From positions 23,139,840 to 23,203,839 of the forward strand of contig OZ005602.1 of the NCBI GenBank assembly GCA_963930655.1: DNA of 64,000 nucleotides, given 5' to 3'. Numbering within the stretch: position 1 is the stretch's first letter; each line of letters opens with the position of its first letter. Of this stretch, positions 14,174-25,500 are shown one piece after another. Position numbers and translations under genes: made by a program. The notes beneath the pieces are model-generated. The model was given only the letters and a program-made list of their open reading frames with translations, was not told the origin of the DNA and searched no databases. The stretch is from Myrica gale (lineage: Eukaryota; Streptophyta; Magnoliopsida; Fagales; Myricaceae).

Positions 14174-15392
14174 GTAATTGTGTTGGGTTTAATTCTAGGC
14201 CCCATTATTGTTTGTTGGAGTGGTATGCTGCTAGCTCCAAGCACTAAGTAGTGTGACTTGAATACATGAAGGTAATGCAGGCTGAAATTCTCGGGGAAAG
14301 GTGTTACTTCTCAGAGTCAGGGAAAGCAGAAAAACAGAATAAAGGGTTAGGACTTAGGAGCCATTTCATCTTTGGGAAACAGGATCAATTTTTTTTTGTT
14401 TCCTCTTTTATGGCAAGTTGGCAATTAGACCCAATGTCTGCAGTGGTAGGGATTGGATCCCAAGATCAGACTCAGCCCCTCTTTAAGGAGAATATATCAC
14501 AACAGAGGCTGTTTCTATTAACTACAGTTGAGTTGTGGGCTTCCATACAAACTTTTTGTATGCTGAAGATTGCATATGATATAGATGAATTTAGAAAGAA
14601 AACAGCAATAGTGAGCGATAACTTTGTCCAAGGAAACAGAATAAAGAAATGCCAAAAATGCAGAAAACCATGGAACACTGCGCTTGTCGGTGGCGCTTGA
14701 CACATGCTCTGCCGAATGCAGACAAACTTGCTTACCATTTGGTCTTCTGTAGCAATCAGGGGTTATGTCAAAGGGAACCATATACACGCACAGTAGATTC
14801 ATCTTCCTATTATATATACAGGCTAACAGGAAGAAGCAAGCTCTGAACATTTAACATCTGCAAGAACAATTTTGTAGCCGAATAGTTTTGATTAATTGCT
14901 AAACCTGTGTGCATTAGGCTTAAGGGGTTAATACAAGAAAGTGAGAAAAGTCATAACCAATCTATATCGAAGTTGAGTACACGCTTCTGTTGCTTCATAA
15001 ATTCTTGTACAAGTTGATCTGAGTTAGGCAATTAAATGTGAATGAATGGCAATGGCAGCCCGAGTGAATGGAATGCGGGCGCAACGACAGCCACAACAAA
15101 GAACTGCTATGGCGAAACGGCACCAATTAGCGGAACAACATCCCTAGGGGTATACCCTGACCAAATGAGGGTGGTGGACACTGTGCTTAGGGACATGCGC
15201 AGCCCTCCATACTTGCTGGACATAACCAAGCTGTCGGAGCTGAGGAAAGACGGCCACCCTTCAATCTACAGCGGTGATCTGAGCCCGGAGCAGCGCGCTA
15301 ACCCTGCCCGGTCCGCAGATTGTAGCCACTGGTGCCTTCCCGGATTGCCTGATACTTGGAACCAGTTGTTCTATACTACAATGTTCTTCTAA
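12687..15392 (+). CDS. trichome-birefringence-like (TBL/DUF231) polysaccharide O-acetyltransferase
   Basis: TBL proteins are Golgi type II membrane enzymes that transfer acetyl groups to cell-wall polysaccharides such as xylan, mannan or pectin. Exons 12687-13027, 13121-13292, 13674-14134 and 15059-15392 join in frame to 435 residues, a normal length. The N-terminus has a hydrophobic anchor (~residues 13-37), then the PMR5N/TBL domain with [17 protein letters not shown] and CELPRFNG across the exon 1/2 join, the GDS catalytic block [14 protein letters not shown], and near the C-terminus the second catalytic block [15 protein letters not shown] (DxxH). The acceptor at 15058/15059 gives THYN-PSEWNAG across the last join. 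An in-frame upstream ATG at 12534 exists, but the ATG at 12687 gives a standard signal anchor. The polymer substrate cannot be told from sequence; the style resembles the TBL38-41 group. The 3' part, from 14788, is the left end of a tandem duplication. Confidence 0.92.
14141..14171 (+). repeat. (CT)n microsatellite at the TBL intron 3 donor
   Basis: About fifteen CT repeats begin six bases after the GT of the intron 3 donor (aa|gtgggtctct). Length variation here would change the sequence right next to a splice donor. Confidence 0.9.
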
Positions 15393-15864
15393 ATTTTCTG
15401 TGTTTGCTATTAGTCTCTGGTTTTAGTTCTTACGATACGTTGGATTAGAGCATGCAAAATTGCTCCTCTCATGTAAAGTACTGCATATTGTTCCGGAGGA
15501 CCCTAGTACATACTCTAAATTATTTCTTCCAATTAATTAAGTACTCAGGAAATAGAAATTTTTTAAAAAATAATCATGAGCTTTACTGCAAAGAATAATT
15601 TCTCCCTTCCCTCAAGGGAAACTTTATTGTGGTATGTCACATGTGGATCACTCCTTGCCATGCGTTTTAAATTATCAACAGAACGAAAGTTGATAGGTGT
15701 TCTTTTAAATATTTTTTTATATAAATTTATGATCTAAAAGGGAAGATGCCTGGAAAGCGGTAGCCCATTCCTCATCTGTGAGCTTTGCTAGCGGTAGCTC
15801 TGAATGGATTATAATAAAGGGTAAGAAGTTAGAAATTACTTTTTATATTACATAACAACGTCAA
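15393..15864. other. TBL 3' UTR and spacer
   Basis: This stretch follows the TBL stop. The early part is probable 3' UTR. The rest is AT-rich with no ORF or RNA gene recognised before the tRNA. Confidence 0.5.
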
Positions 15865-15936
15865 GTGGCTGTAGTTTAGTGGTAAGAATTCCACGTTGTG
15901 GCCGTGGAGATCTGGGCTCGAATCCCAGCAGCCACA
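15865..15936 (+). tRNA. tRNA-His(GUG): tRNA-His (anticodon GTG)
   Basis: The 72-nt sequence folds as a cloverleaf. The acceptor arms are gtggctg (15865-15871) and cagccac ending at 15935, with discriminator A at 15936. The anticodon stem is ccacg/cgtgg around loop ttgtggc (15896-15902), with anticodon GTG at 15898-15900. The T arm is ctggg-ctcgaat-cccag. Intron-less and of plant nuclear type; the extra G-1 of mature tRNA-His is added after transcription. It sits between the TBL 3' end and the ASN pseudogene. Confidence 0.95.
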
Positions 15937-16900
15937 TATTTTGAACCTTTTTCCGTTTCTGCCAAAAGAAATGCGAGCTCTCATTCTCTCTGGAGTCAGG
16001 ATTGTTGCATTTTTAAGCCCAACCCTGATTTAACTGGGCTCTTTCTTAACAAAGTAAAGTGCCTTAATATAATTTAGGACTGCGAATAACATCTACTAAG
16101 TACTACCTAAGTTGAGACCGGAGACCACAAGCGCGAGTGAGAGAAAACCTAACCTTGGGCTGGAAAAGCCAATGGGTCACAACAGAGACCTGCGCAAGAT
16201 AATGGCAGCCTTGTTTATCGAGCTGGGCTTGGAGCATCTCAGTATCCCGTGTAACCCTTTGTCTGTTTTTGGTTTTCTCAATGTACTCTGGGGACTAAGA
16301 ACTTTTCTGAATCTTTTGAATAGGTCTCCCTCTTTATCTTGACTAATTTTGTTCTCTTAAGACTTTACCATAGACCCATTAAGAAGGACGCTTCTTTTGC
16401 TAAGATGTTTACAGATGAGATTCACTTCTCAAAATATTGGGTCTGCCAATTGTTGAAAGTCGGACAGCCCTCTGCATAATTTGACAATCATCAACATGGA
16501 TTATCTTATGATTCTGCAGGTTGAAATATTGCTGACTCTTTTAATACCCCTTAGGTGTCATTGAGTAGTTGTTATATAAAGTAAGTTATCTGCCTTCAGG
16601 AATCTGAAAAACTGGAAGATTTTCCCAATTTTCTTCAAACCAACTCACATATATTAATAGTAGCACACTTCATAAGCATGTATTAGGCAAGTACAACATG
16701 ATGACATGTCATCGTCAAATCAATGGATGACACATCACTTGTGGAACACCTTAACAGTACTTACTAAACATTTAAGTATTCCCTTTATAGAAGGTTGACA
16801 CAGCCTCTTTGGAATACCATTAGTACTTTCTTAACTATAGGTATTCCCTTCCTTTTAAGGCAGGGCTAGCAAAGTGTCCTTTATTCAGGCGTACTACTTA
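15937..16900. other. spacer downstream of the ASN pseudogene
   Basis: No gene is seen. From about 16083 on, this spacer aligns with 32233-33075 (for example acctaagttgagacc, gagacctgcgc and ttgtttatcgagctgg in both), which is the 3' flank of the intact ASN gene. It is therefore part of the duplicated block. Confidence 0.7.
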
Positions 16901-19900
16901 CTAGCTTTCGATTACAACTCCTGGAGTGCTAACTTCCATCTTCTGAGGTATATTGTCAATAGACAATAGCCCCTGGTATGCCTGGGGTACTGACAGAGGG
17001 CATTTGCTTTTCAATAAGTAGAGAGATGGACTCCTAGAGCAGCCCTGCCAGAAGGATCAAGGTTGTTCGACCATGCAGCATCCCACTCAACAGTTGTAGC
17101 TGTGCTACAGGCTACACTTGCTCCACTTGGGACAGTCAGCCTGGCTGAGTTCTGCAAGACCAAGTAGTGAAGGAGGGCATGCATATCCAAGTTAGTTTTC
17201 CATGTCATCGACATATATAGATGACTAATGTCCACTGGCTAAAGATAAATTGGGTTTAATCACCTGTGGGAAGAGTCTTTCAAAAATTGTTCTGTAGTAG
17301 TATGCTTCTTTGGTGGTGGGAGTGTTGTGGGAAAATGCGTGCAGCATTAAGCATCATCTTATCAATGACCTGAGGTCATAAGTTGACACAAATCATTAGC
17401 CTTGGCAGTATTTAACACCATTCAAATTACAATGGAATGAAATTTTGATCGGGGTAAAAAGTTGCCAAGAGATTTAAAACATTGGGAAGGATAAAAGAAA
17501 AAACAGAAAGCAAGTAATACAGATAATTACATGCTGAGAAGCATGGGCTTTCAGGCCATCAATCCAGCTATAGCCAACTCCATCACTGCATTGTTCTTTC
17601 TGTCTGTACAGAATGTGCTGCAGGGAGTCGATAGAGGAGATGTTAGTTATGATGTTACCATATAGATCACTGTTGATGGAGAGATTTATTAAGTACCTTA
17701 GGCAGATAGGGATGATCCTCCTCATCAAAGGCCTTCCTCAAAACCCATTTCTCAATGCGACCTTCATCCCTTTTTATCTAAAATGGATTGAAAAACATGT
17801 GAACCCACTTGCCTAATTTCGGGAATTTTTCGGGCGACAATATAATAACTAGGAATAAATGCAAAATCAGTCTGTCATATACATGAAAATCAAATTAGTT
17901 CTCGTGATAACAAAAAAATAAAATTAGTCTTTTGGTTTCATTTTTGTTTATTGTTGATCCTCTAGCAGGGACTGATTTTATGCTTTTCTTAAATTACAAA
18001 GACTAATTTTATGCTTCTGTTATCCCGAGGATTAATTTGATTTTCGTGTATACCAAGGATTGATTTTGTATGTATCCCTAATAACTAAGCAAACCCCAAT
18101 TTTCCAATGTCGATTCACGTACCAGTTTCCACTCGAGATCAATATTCATGGCCACAATAATGAATTCTTTTTCTAAGAAGGGGACTCGCGCCTCCAAACC
18201 CCATGCAGATGTTGATTTATTAGCTCTAAGGCAATCATAATGGTGGAGCACCTTAATCTGCATTCAAGGACAGAACTTTACATATTATATCTGTTCTCTC
18301 ACGATACCAGCCCAAATATCAGCAAACTAGGTGCAGGAAGAGATAATAGGACCTTTCGGCATGTTTCCCGGTGGAACTCTTCCTTGTTTGGTGCCTTGTG
18401 GGAGTACAGATACCCACCAAAAATCTCATCAGACCCTTCACCAGAAAGCACCATCTTCACTCCTAGTGATTTGATTTTCCGTGCCATAAGAAACATAGGG
18501 GTGCTTGCTCTAATTGTCGTAACATCATATGTTTCAACATGGTAGATAACTTCTTCTATGGCATCAATGTCGTCCTGTCATAATACAAAGCCAAACGCTT
18601 TATGTTTCTGGATACTCATGAAAGGAGCCTAATTTGTGAAGCTTAAAGTGCTAATTTTGTATGAATACCTGAACAGTGAAGTGAAATTCATGATGAACTG
18701 TACCTAAATAATCTGCAACTTCTCTTGCAGCCTTCAGATCTGATGAGCCCTGCTTAGCAGAAAGAATGGTTTGAGACTAAAAGAAGCCTCAAGGAGCTGC
18801 AATATGAATATTGGACAACATAAAATTTATAAATCACCTCTAAGCCCACACAAAATTAGTGGAGCTGTGCTCCCCATTGCTTGGCAGCCTTTGTCCCAGC
18901 CAAGTGGAGAGCCGTGACAGAGGCAACCAACGACAAATCAAGGCCTCCGAACAGCAGAACACCGAAAGGCTCATCGTTCATCAGCCTTTTGATCACAGCC
19001 TGCAAATAATGAGCTCAGCACATGAGCCAAAGTCAGAGAAATTTCCCTTCATCTTTTATAGAAAGAAATCTTGAACCAGCTGATCAGGTTCATGCGACTC
19101 CTACCCCGAAGTAAAGGAAGCATTGGCAGATAACATTTTATGAAAGCGGGATTAACTTTGACAATAACCAAAGTCTTATTGGACTACAATTCATGAACCT
19201 CACATTTTCAAAAACGCGTCTCAGCACAAGTGGATCATATGGGGTTGATGGAACAGCCTCTGAGAACCAAGGGGGATTATACCAGCGCCTCAGTCCGCCT
19301 TTTTTGCTCGAGTACAAGTGACCAGGAGGAAAGGACTCGAAATGTTCGCAGTCATTGTTCAATCCTTTAAGTTCTAACGATATCCAAATCGAGCCTGAAT
19401 TAAAATATAATAAGGTTAAGTTAATAGTATCACGTTCAATTGAAAATCATAGACAGGGCATGCGAACTCAGATGCAGCAGCAGCAAAAGCTGGATTCTGG
19501 AAACGTTACCATCCAGGCCCCAGCCAATATAGAGGGAAGTGATGCCAATAGCATCACGGGCAACAATGAAGCTGTTGTCACGGGTATCCAGTAGCACAGA
19601 AGAGAACATTCCGTCCAACATATCCAAAAAGTTGTCTCCATACTCCTCGTACTATAAAGAGATTAAGGAAGGCTGTTATTATTCGTTGAACAAGGACATC
19701 TTCCTTTCATTCAATCATAGTTTTGATACAAATCAGTAACAAAGATATGCTGATAAGGTGACCCAACAGGTGGACAATGACATCACAGTCGCTTCCGGTT
19801 CGAAACTTGTGATTCGACAGACTCTTCCTCAGATCTTCATGATTGTAAATCTCTTCATTCATCTGATGTTCAGTGGAAATTTTTCTATCAATTTGGCAAT

Positions 19901-21423
19901 TTTTGACAAAACGACAGGAGAAAGAAAATAAAAACAGAATAATCTAAAATTCAGTATGCAGGGCAATACTTTTCGCTACTTTGTCCTCCACGCTAGCTAC
20001 AAATGGAAACAAAATCCTGAAGCTTTTGAAAAAGAATGTTGGAAAACAAGTTGAATGATTAAATATTAGTGTCATGAATCTTTTAGGAACATTACCGTGA
20101 CAACAATTGACTTGTCCTCGTTGTATAGAGGTTGATCACCAGAAGCGGGATCAATGATGGCTAGCCGCTGATGAGCCAGATAACAATCCCCATGTTGGTA
20201 GATCGCACTCCAGTCTGGACCACGGTGCTTCAACATATAACAAGCAAAATCAATGCCATTTAAAGTTGCAGGTTCCAGGTTCCTACTACATGCAAACCGT
20301 TTTTATACAAGCCCAATCATAGTACAATGAGATGGATCCCCCATATAACACCAATGTTAACGGAGTGGAAGATTTGCTCCCTCAAAACATCTCCCGATGT
20401 ATCAAGCTCTGTCAGAGGATAACATAAGGGAGGGACCAACATCTCATTATGGTCAGGTCCAGACGTCGACAGGGAAGAAATATAGCCCCACAGTAAGTCA
20501 TTCAATAGGAATTCTAACGCTAACTATTGAAAGTGATGCATTTCTAGGATGTCCCTCATTCTAATCCTAACACTAACACCTTATCCATCTTGGAATTTAT
20601 GTAATAATTAACTGGAGACCTTTTCCACGTTAAATACCATTGTTTAACGTACCTCATAATCTATATATCAAATTCGCAAGAACAATATATCGACGCACTG
20701 GAATTGAAAATATCATAAGGAAGTATGTAAAAGCTACGGATCAGAAAGAATGAATCCAAGGGACCTCGCCTAAGGAGATGACTACTCAAGAGCTAGCAAA
20801 CAAAAACCTGCGTCAAAGAAATAAAATGGTAATAAGTTTCACATGCAAATAAAGTTCACGTGCAAACACTGGAGGGAGAAGCATGCAGAAACGGCAATAA
20901 GAGGAGTGGAGACAGCAGCAACGAGGGGTTATATGAATATCATCCAGTCAGCTGGAGGGTGATTCAGAGTTAGTCATCAAAGCAGCCAAGAGTTTTCCGA
21001 CGGGCACGGAATGGAGAATCCACAAGAAGTAACAGAGCTCCACAAATGACTGCAGAAGTTTCAAAAATGGAGTTTGTTCATGTCCACAGTGGTGACAATA
21101 CGTTAGAGCACCAATTAGCTCGTTCCGCCGCTGCTGAGTTCAACTTGGGAGATAATCCTTGATCTTTTGAGCATATTTCTGATTTAACATGGTTGTATGC
21201 TATAACTGACACCCACGACTTGTTACATACGTTTGAATGAAAGACTGTATGTTTTGATTAAAATTAAATGAAGTACTTCACATGCAAATAAAGTTCACAT
21301 TTTTCTCTGGATTAATTGATAAACCTCAAAGGAAGTTGGAAAAACCAATAACTTCAAATTAAGTAGAAATGGGATAAGGAAATGAAAAGCGACCAGATAA
21401 ACGACCCAAAAGGGAAAACTAGC

Positions 21424-21464
<41 letters not shown>

Positions 21465-21563
21465 GTCGAGGAATATAAATTGCCTGCGGGAAAGCTCAAG
21501 GACGCGGCCCCTTTTGGCCTGAGAGTCATCAGAGCAACCAAGAACAGTGAGTATTCCACACAT
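16901..21563 (-). pseudogene. asparagine synthetase pseudogene (copy 1)
   Basis: All 13 exons of a plant glutamine-hydrolysing asparagine synthetase can be aligned to the intact copy at 33-37 kb, but the gene is dead. Lesions seen: the intron 1 acceptor CAG is TAT (20235-20237); NGEIYN of the glutaminase site reads NEEIYN (~19850); the exon 3 donor GT is TT (19765-19766); the ATP-site motif SGGLDSS reads FGGLDLS (~18930-18955); an in-frame TAA interrupts exon 6 (18856-18858); a 2-base deletion shifts exon 12 (~17321-17330); and an extra base creates a TGA in the last exon (17011-17013). Exon 1 (21563-21484) still begins MCGIL with the catalytic Cys2, but has A6T and V-to-G changes. The TATA-like box upstream is also altered (21759-21768). 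The copy probably lost function soon after the tandem duplication. Transcription cannot be excluded. Confidence 0.93.
21429..21460 (+). repeat. (GA)n microsatellite in ASN pseudogene intron 1
   Basis: About sixteen GA repeats. The same position in the intact ASN copy (about 37285-37300) holds only about eight, so the array length differs between the paralogues. Confidence 0.9.
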
Positions 21564-21816
21564 TTTGATCCAAACTCCAAAGTATACTGCTATTTATAAT
21601 GAAAATGGAAGAGAGTCTACCTTCTTTCACCGCCCAAATGTGAAGACAAACTATCGGAAACAACCAAAAAGAAATTAAGAAAGGTGGTAGAGCTGGTATA
21701 GGAGGGAACACCACGTATTATGGTTGGAGGCGTAGGTTCACCGCATCGCAAGCCACGTCTATTAATAGCGCATGTAGAAGCTCGGAAAGGCATGGATACA
21801 AACTCCACCGATCCAT

Positions 21817-22076
21817 GCACAGTAGATTCATCTTCCTACTATATATACAGGAAGGATCAGGCTCTGAAAATTTTAACAGCTGCAAGAACTATTTTGTAGC
21901 CGAATAGTTTGATTAATTGCTAAAACAGTGTGCACTAGGCTTAGGGGCCGGGTTAATACAAGAGAGTGAGAAAAGTCATAACCATAGTACAACTTTTTTC
22001 GAGTTAGGCAATTAATGTGAGTGAATGGCAATGGCCGCCCAAGTGAAATATGGAATGTGGGCGCAACGACAACCAC
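21817..22076 (+). pseudogene. TBL pseudogene fragment, left part (intron 3 and start of exon 4)
   Basis: This is a second copy of TBL intron 3 (matching from 14788) running into exon 4. The splice acceptor ggcag|cccgag of the working gene reads ggccgcccaag here, so the acceptor is lost, and extra bases disturb the exon start (gtgaaatatgg). The fragment is cut at 22076 by insertion of the copia element; the five bases accac at 22072-22076 are the target-site duplication. It continues at 27509. Confidence 0.9.
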
Positions 22077-22493
22077 TCTTACAACATGTTAATTCCACCT
22101 CAGCAGCTGATACGTCTTCCTCAGCAGCTGTTTTGCCTTCCACCTCAGCAGACGTCTATAATGCTTCTCGTCCTACAGCTGTCTCCTCTACATCAACAAT
22201 GCTTCCCGAATCTTCTTATGATACAGGGCAGAAGACACGTCATTATATTGTTGATAGTTAGTTTTATTATTCTTTTTCTCTCTGTTGTATTCTCTTTTGA
22301 GCACCGAGATGCTTCTGGCCATCGCCTCGATACAGCAGAGTTTGTTAGAGAATTTGTTAGGATATTTCTTTGATTCTTTCGGCAATTGTGTATAAGTACC
22401 AATGATTCATTCAATGCAAAGTGTGCATTTCCCACAATCTCTCCGCTTGTCTCTGTTTTGCTCTCTGCAATTCTTCTTTTCCATTTTCTTACA
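22077..22493 (+). repeat. 5' LTR of the copia element
   Basis: 417 bp, identical to the 3' LTR except that one tcc unit is missing in gtcttcctcagcag. It ends TTCTTACA just before the tRNA primer-binding site. The start TCTTACAAC is set by the polypurine tract in front of the 3' copy and by the target-site duplication, not by a TG dinucleotide. Confidence 0.93.
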
Positions 22494-22505
22494 TGGTATC
22501 AGAGG
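22494..22505 (+). promoter_or_regulatory. primer-binding site (initiator tRNA-Met)
   Basis: TGGTATCAGAGG directly follows the 5' LTR and matches the complement of the initiator tRNA-Met 3' end in its first eleven bases. This is the standard minus-strand primer site of plant copia elements. Confidence 0.93.
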
Positions 22506-22530
22506 CTAGGTTGAGAGATTGAGAAGCACA

Positions 22531-25500
22531 ATGACCACTGAAGAAAATAATCCATTTGCGTTAGAAAAATCTTCCAACCCTTTTCATAATTTCAATGATC
22601 TGAACAATCCATATCGTCTTGATCATGGAGACAATCCAGCCACTGTTTTAGTTGCAGATTTGCTGACCACTGACAATTATGTCTCCTGGTCCAGATCAAT
22701 GCAACGAGCTCTTAGAACCAAAAACAAGATTGGGTTTGTTAATGGAGCTCTTTCACAACCAACAGATTCTGCAGATCCACTCCTAAGTGTGTGGGAACGG
22801 TGCAATGATCTCGTTGTGTCTTGGATTCAAAATTCTGTGAGCTCCTCTGTGAAGTCCAGCTTGACGTTTGTGGATAATGCTAAGGAAATGTGGAATGAGC
22901 TCAAGGACAGGTATTCACAACAAAACGGACCCCGGATTTTCCAGCTAAAGAAAGCTTTAGCAAACCTTCACCAGGATCAAGATTCAGTAAGTATTTACTA
23001 TGGCAAGCTGAAAGTTCTATGGGATGAATTGTCTATGTTTGATCCTATTCCCGATTGTGACTGTGGAAAATTGAAAGTGTTGCTAGACAGACATCAAAGA
23101 GATTGTGTAATAGAGTTTTTGATGGGTCTCAATGAAGCGTATGTGAACACTCGGGACCAAATCATGCTGCTAGATCCTTTGCCATCAGTTAATAAGGTTT
23201 TCTCACTTATTCAGCAACAGGAAATGCAGCATAAACTGATGTCTAACACACCATCTGTTGAGTCAATGGTCATGTTTACTCGAAGAAACCACAAGGATTT
23301 CAAGTCTTATACTAAAACCCCTACTGCTGGAAAATCAAACAGACCTTATTGCACCCATTGTCATATTCCAGGCCATGTTTTAGAAACTTGTTTTAGAGCT
23401 GGAAATGCAACACCCCCTGTCTGCACTCATTGCAACATGACTGGACATTTGATAGAAAAATGCTACAAGCTTCACGGGTATCCACCCAGTCACAAGTTTC
23501 CAAGCAAAAATAAGAGCTCCAACCCTTTTGCCAATGTTAATTCAGCTGCTGTTATTCAAGATGAAGAATCTGCAGATGAGAGACTTGGTTTGACTAAACC
23601 TCAATATCAGCAACTTCTCCATTTGTTGCAGCAGCAGGACAGTCCAAGTGTTTCGGCCAACCAAGTTCAGACTATGCTTAAAGGATCAAACAGTGCACCA
23701 ATCGATTCCAAAATGACCGGTATCACTGTTTGCTCATCCTTTCACACACACAAACCTGCATCTTCTCTTGATATTCCTTGGATAGTTGATACCGGGGCAA
23801 CAGATCATATGATCTGTTGCACCTCTTTTTTTACCAAAATTACTGCCGAGGTCAATTATTTAGTTAAACTTCCCAATGGCACTCAAGTTCCTGTCACTCA
23901 CATAGGTATCGTTCATTTAACCAAAGCCTTAACTCTACATGATGTCCTATGCGTGCCTTCCTTCTCTTTTAATTTGCTGTCAGCCAAGAAACTTACAGAA
24001 TCTCTCAATGCTTGCATTGTTTGTTTTTCTAATGTTTGTTTTATTCAGGACCTTGCTACTTGGACAACGACTGGAATGGGTGAGGTTAGGCATGGACTCT
24101 ACCACTTGCAGACCAAGGACGTCTCCCCTTCCATCTTGGCTGAGAAGCTTGCTAGTCATTTTCGTACACAAACATGTTTTTCCAATTCTGTTTCTTCCCC
24201 AAACACACAAACCTTCACTAATACAGAACTATGGCATTATCGAATGGGACATTTGTCTCCTTCTCGTTTGAAGTTGATTCATGATCCTTGTGTAAAAGTT
24301 GCTATTTCTGATATTAATGAAAAACCTTGTTGTGTCTGTCCTTTATCCAAACAGCAGCGTCTTCCTTTTCCCAACAGCACCCGCAAATCCACTTCTATTT
24401 TCCAGCTTATTCACTGTGATTTATGGGGTCCCTTCTTCACTACTGCCTATGATGGTTCAAAATATTTTTTGACCATTGTAGATGATTTCTCAAGATGTAC
24501 CTGGCTTTATCTACTTAAAAATAAGGCTGAAACACGGCAGTGCTTAGAGGCATTTTCTAACCTGGTTGAAACTCAATTTACCACAAAAATCAAAACTCTT
24601 CGTAGTGATAATGGGACTGAATTTCACCTCACCAACTTCTACAATACCAAAGGAATTATTCATGAAAGAACTTGTGTAGCCACCCCACAACAAAATGGCA
24701 TCACCGAGAGAAAGCACCAGCACATTCTCACAATTGCCCGAGCCCTTAGGTTCCAATCTAACATTCCCCTTGAATATTGGATTGATTGTGTTTTAACCGC
24801 AACCTACCTCATTAATAGAACTCTCACTCCTCTTCTAAACAACTCCACTCCTTTTGAATTATTATTCAAAATCAAACCCACCTATCTCCATCTCAAAGTA
24901 TTCGGTTGCCTTTGTTTTGCTAGTACTCTCTCTCATGGTCGACACAAGTTTGATCCTAGGGGGAGGAAATGTATTTTTCTGGGATACCCTTTTGGTGTCA
25001 AGGGCTACAAACTCATGGATTTTAACACTGGTACTATTTTCTTTTCTCGTGATGTTATATTTCATGAAAATATTTTTCCTTTCCAATCTCCACCTTTACT
25101 TCCTTCTCTTGAACCCTCAACACCAACACCTTCACATTCTGATTTTTCTCATGTTACCGACACCTCTCTTCCCATTCTCCCAACACCTTCTCTTCCAATT
25201 CCAAACACATCTACTGTCCCATCTTCCCCTGTCCAGTTTTCTCCTTCCTGCCCACCTGAACATACTGACCATATTGACCAGCATGTCTCTCCTTCTTCCA
25301 TTCTCACGTCTCCTTCTTCATCATCTCCTATACTTCATGTGCGTCGTTCCACTCGCACACGATCTGCTCCTCAATATCTTCGAGACTACCACTGCCAGCA
25401 GAGTATGCTTACTCACCCTCTTCAGTCAACGTCCGGACAGCAAGCTTGTTCTTCAGGTAATCCTTTTCCTTTGTCCTCTTTTTTGTCATATCATCGGTTA

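Larger units (their letters stand above)
14788..21810. repeat. tandem duplication, block 1 (TBL 3' end + ASN pseudogene)
   Basis: From gcacagtagattc at 14788 the sequence matches 21817 onward (TBL intron 3 and exon 4). From ~16083 to ~21810 it matches 32233-37650 (ASN gene with flanks). Order and orientation are the same in both blocks. The right edge of block 1 meets the start of block 2 at 21811-21817. The tRNA-His region 15.4-16.08 kb has no counterpart visible in block 2, where retroelement DNA occupies that place. Confidence 0.85.

Noticed and set aside
14266..14850. Open frames within TBL intron 3
   Set aside because: They lie between well-defined exons 3 and 4 and show no protein family features.
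22087..22493. LTR starting at TGTTAATTCC
   Set aside because: Although it begins with TG, the ten bases before it are shared by both LTRs, and only the start at 22077 gives a perfect target duplication and abuts the polypurine tract.
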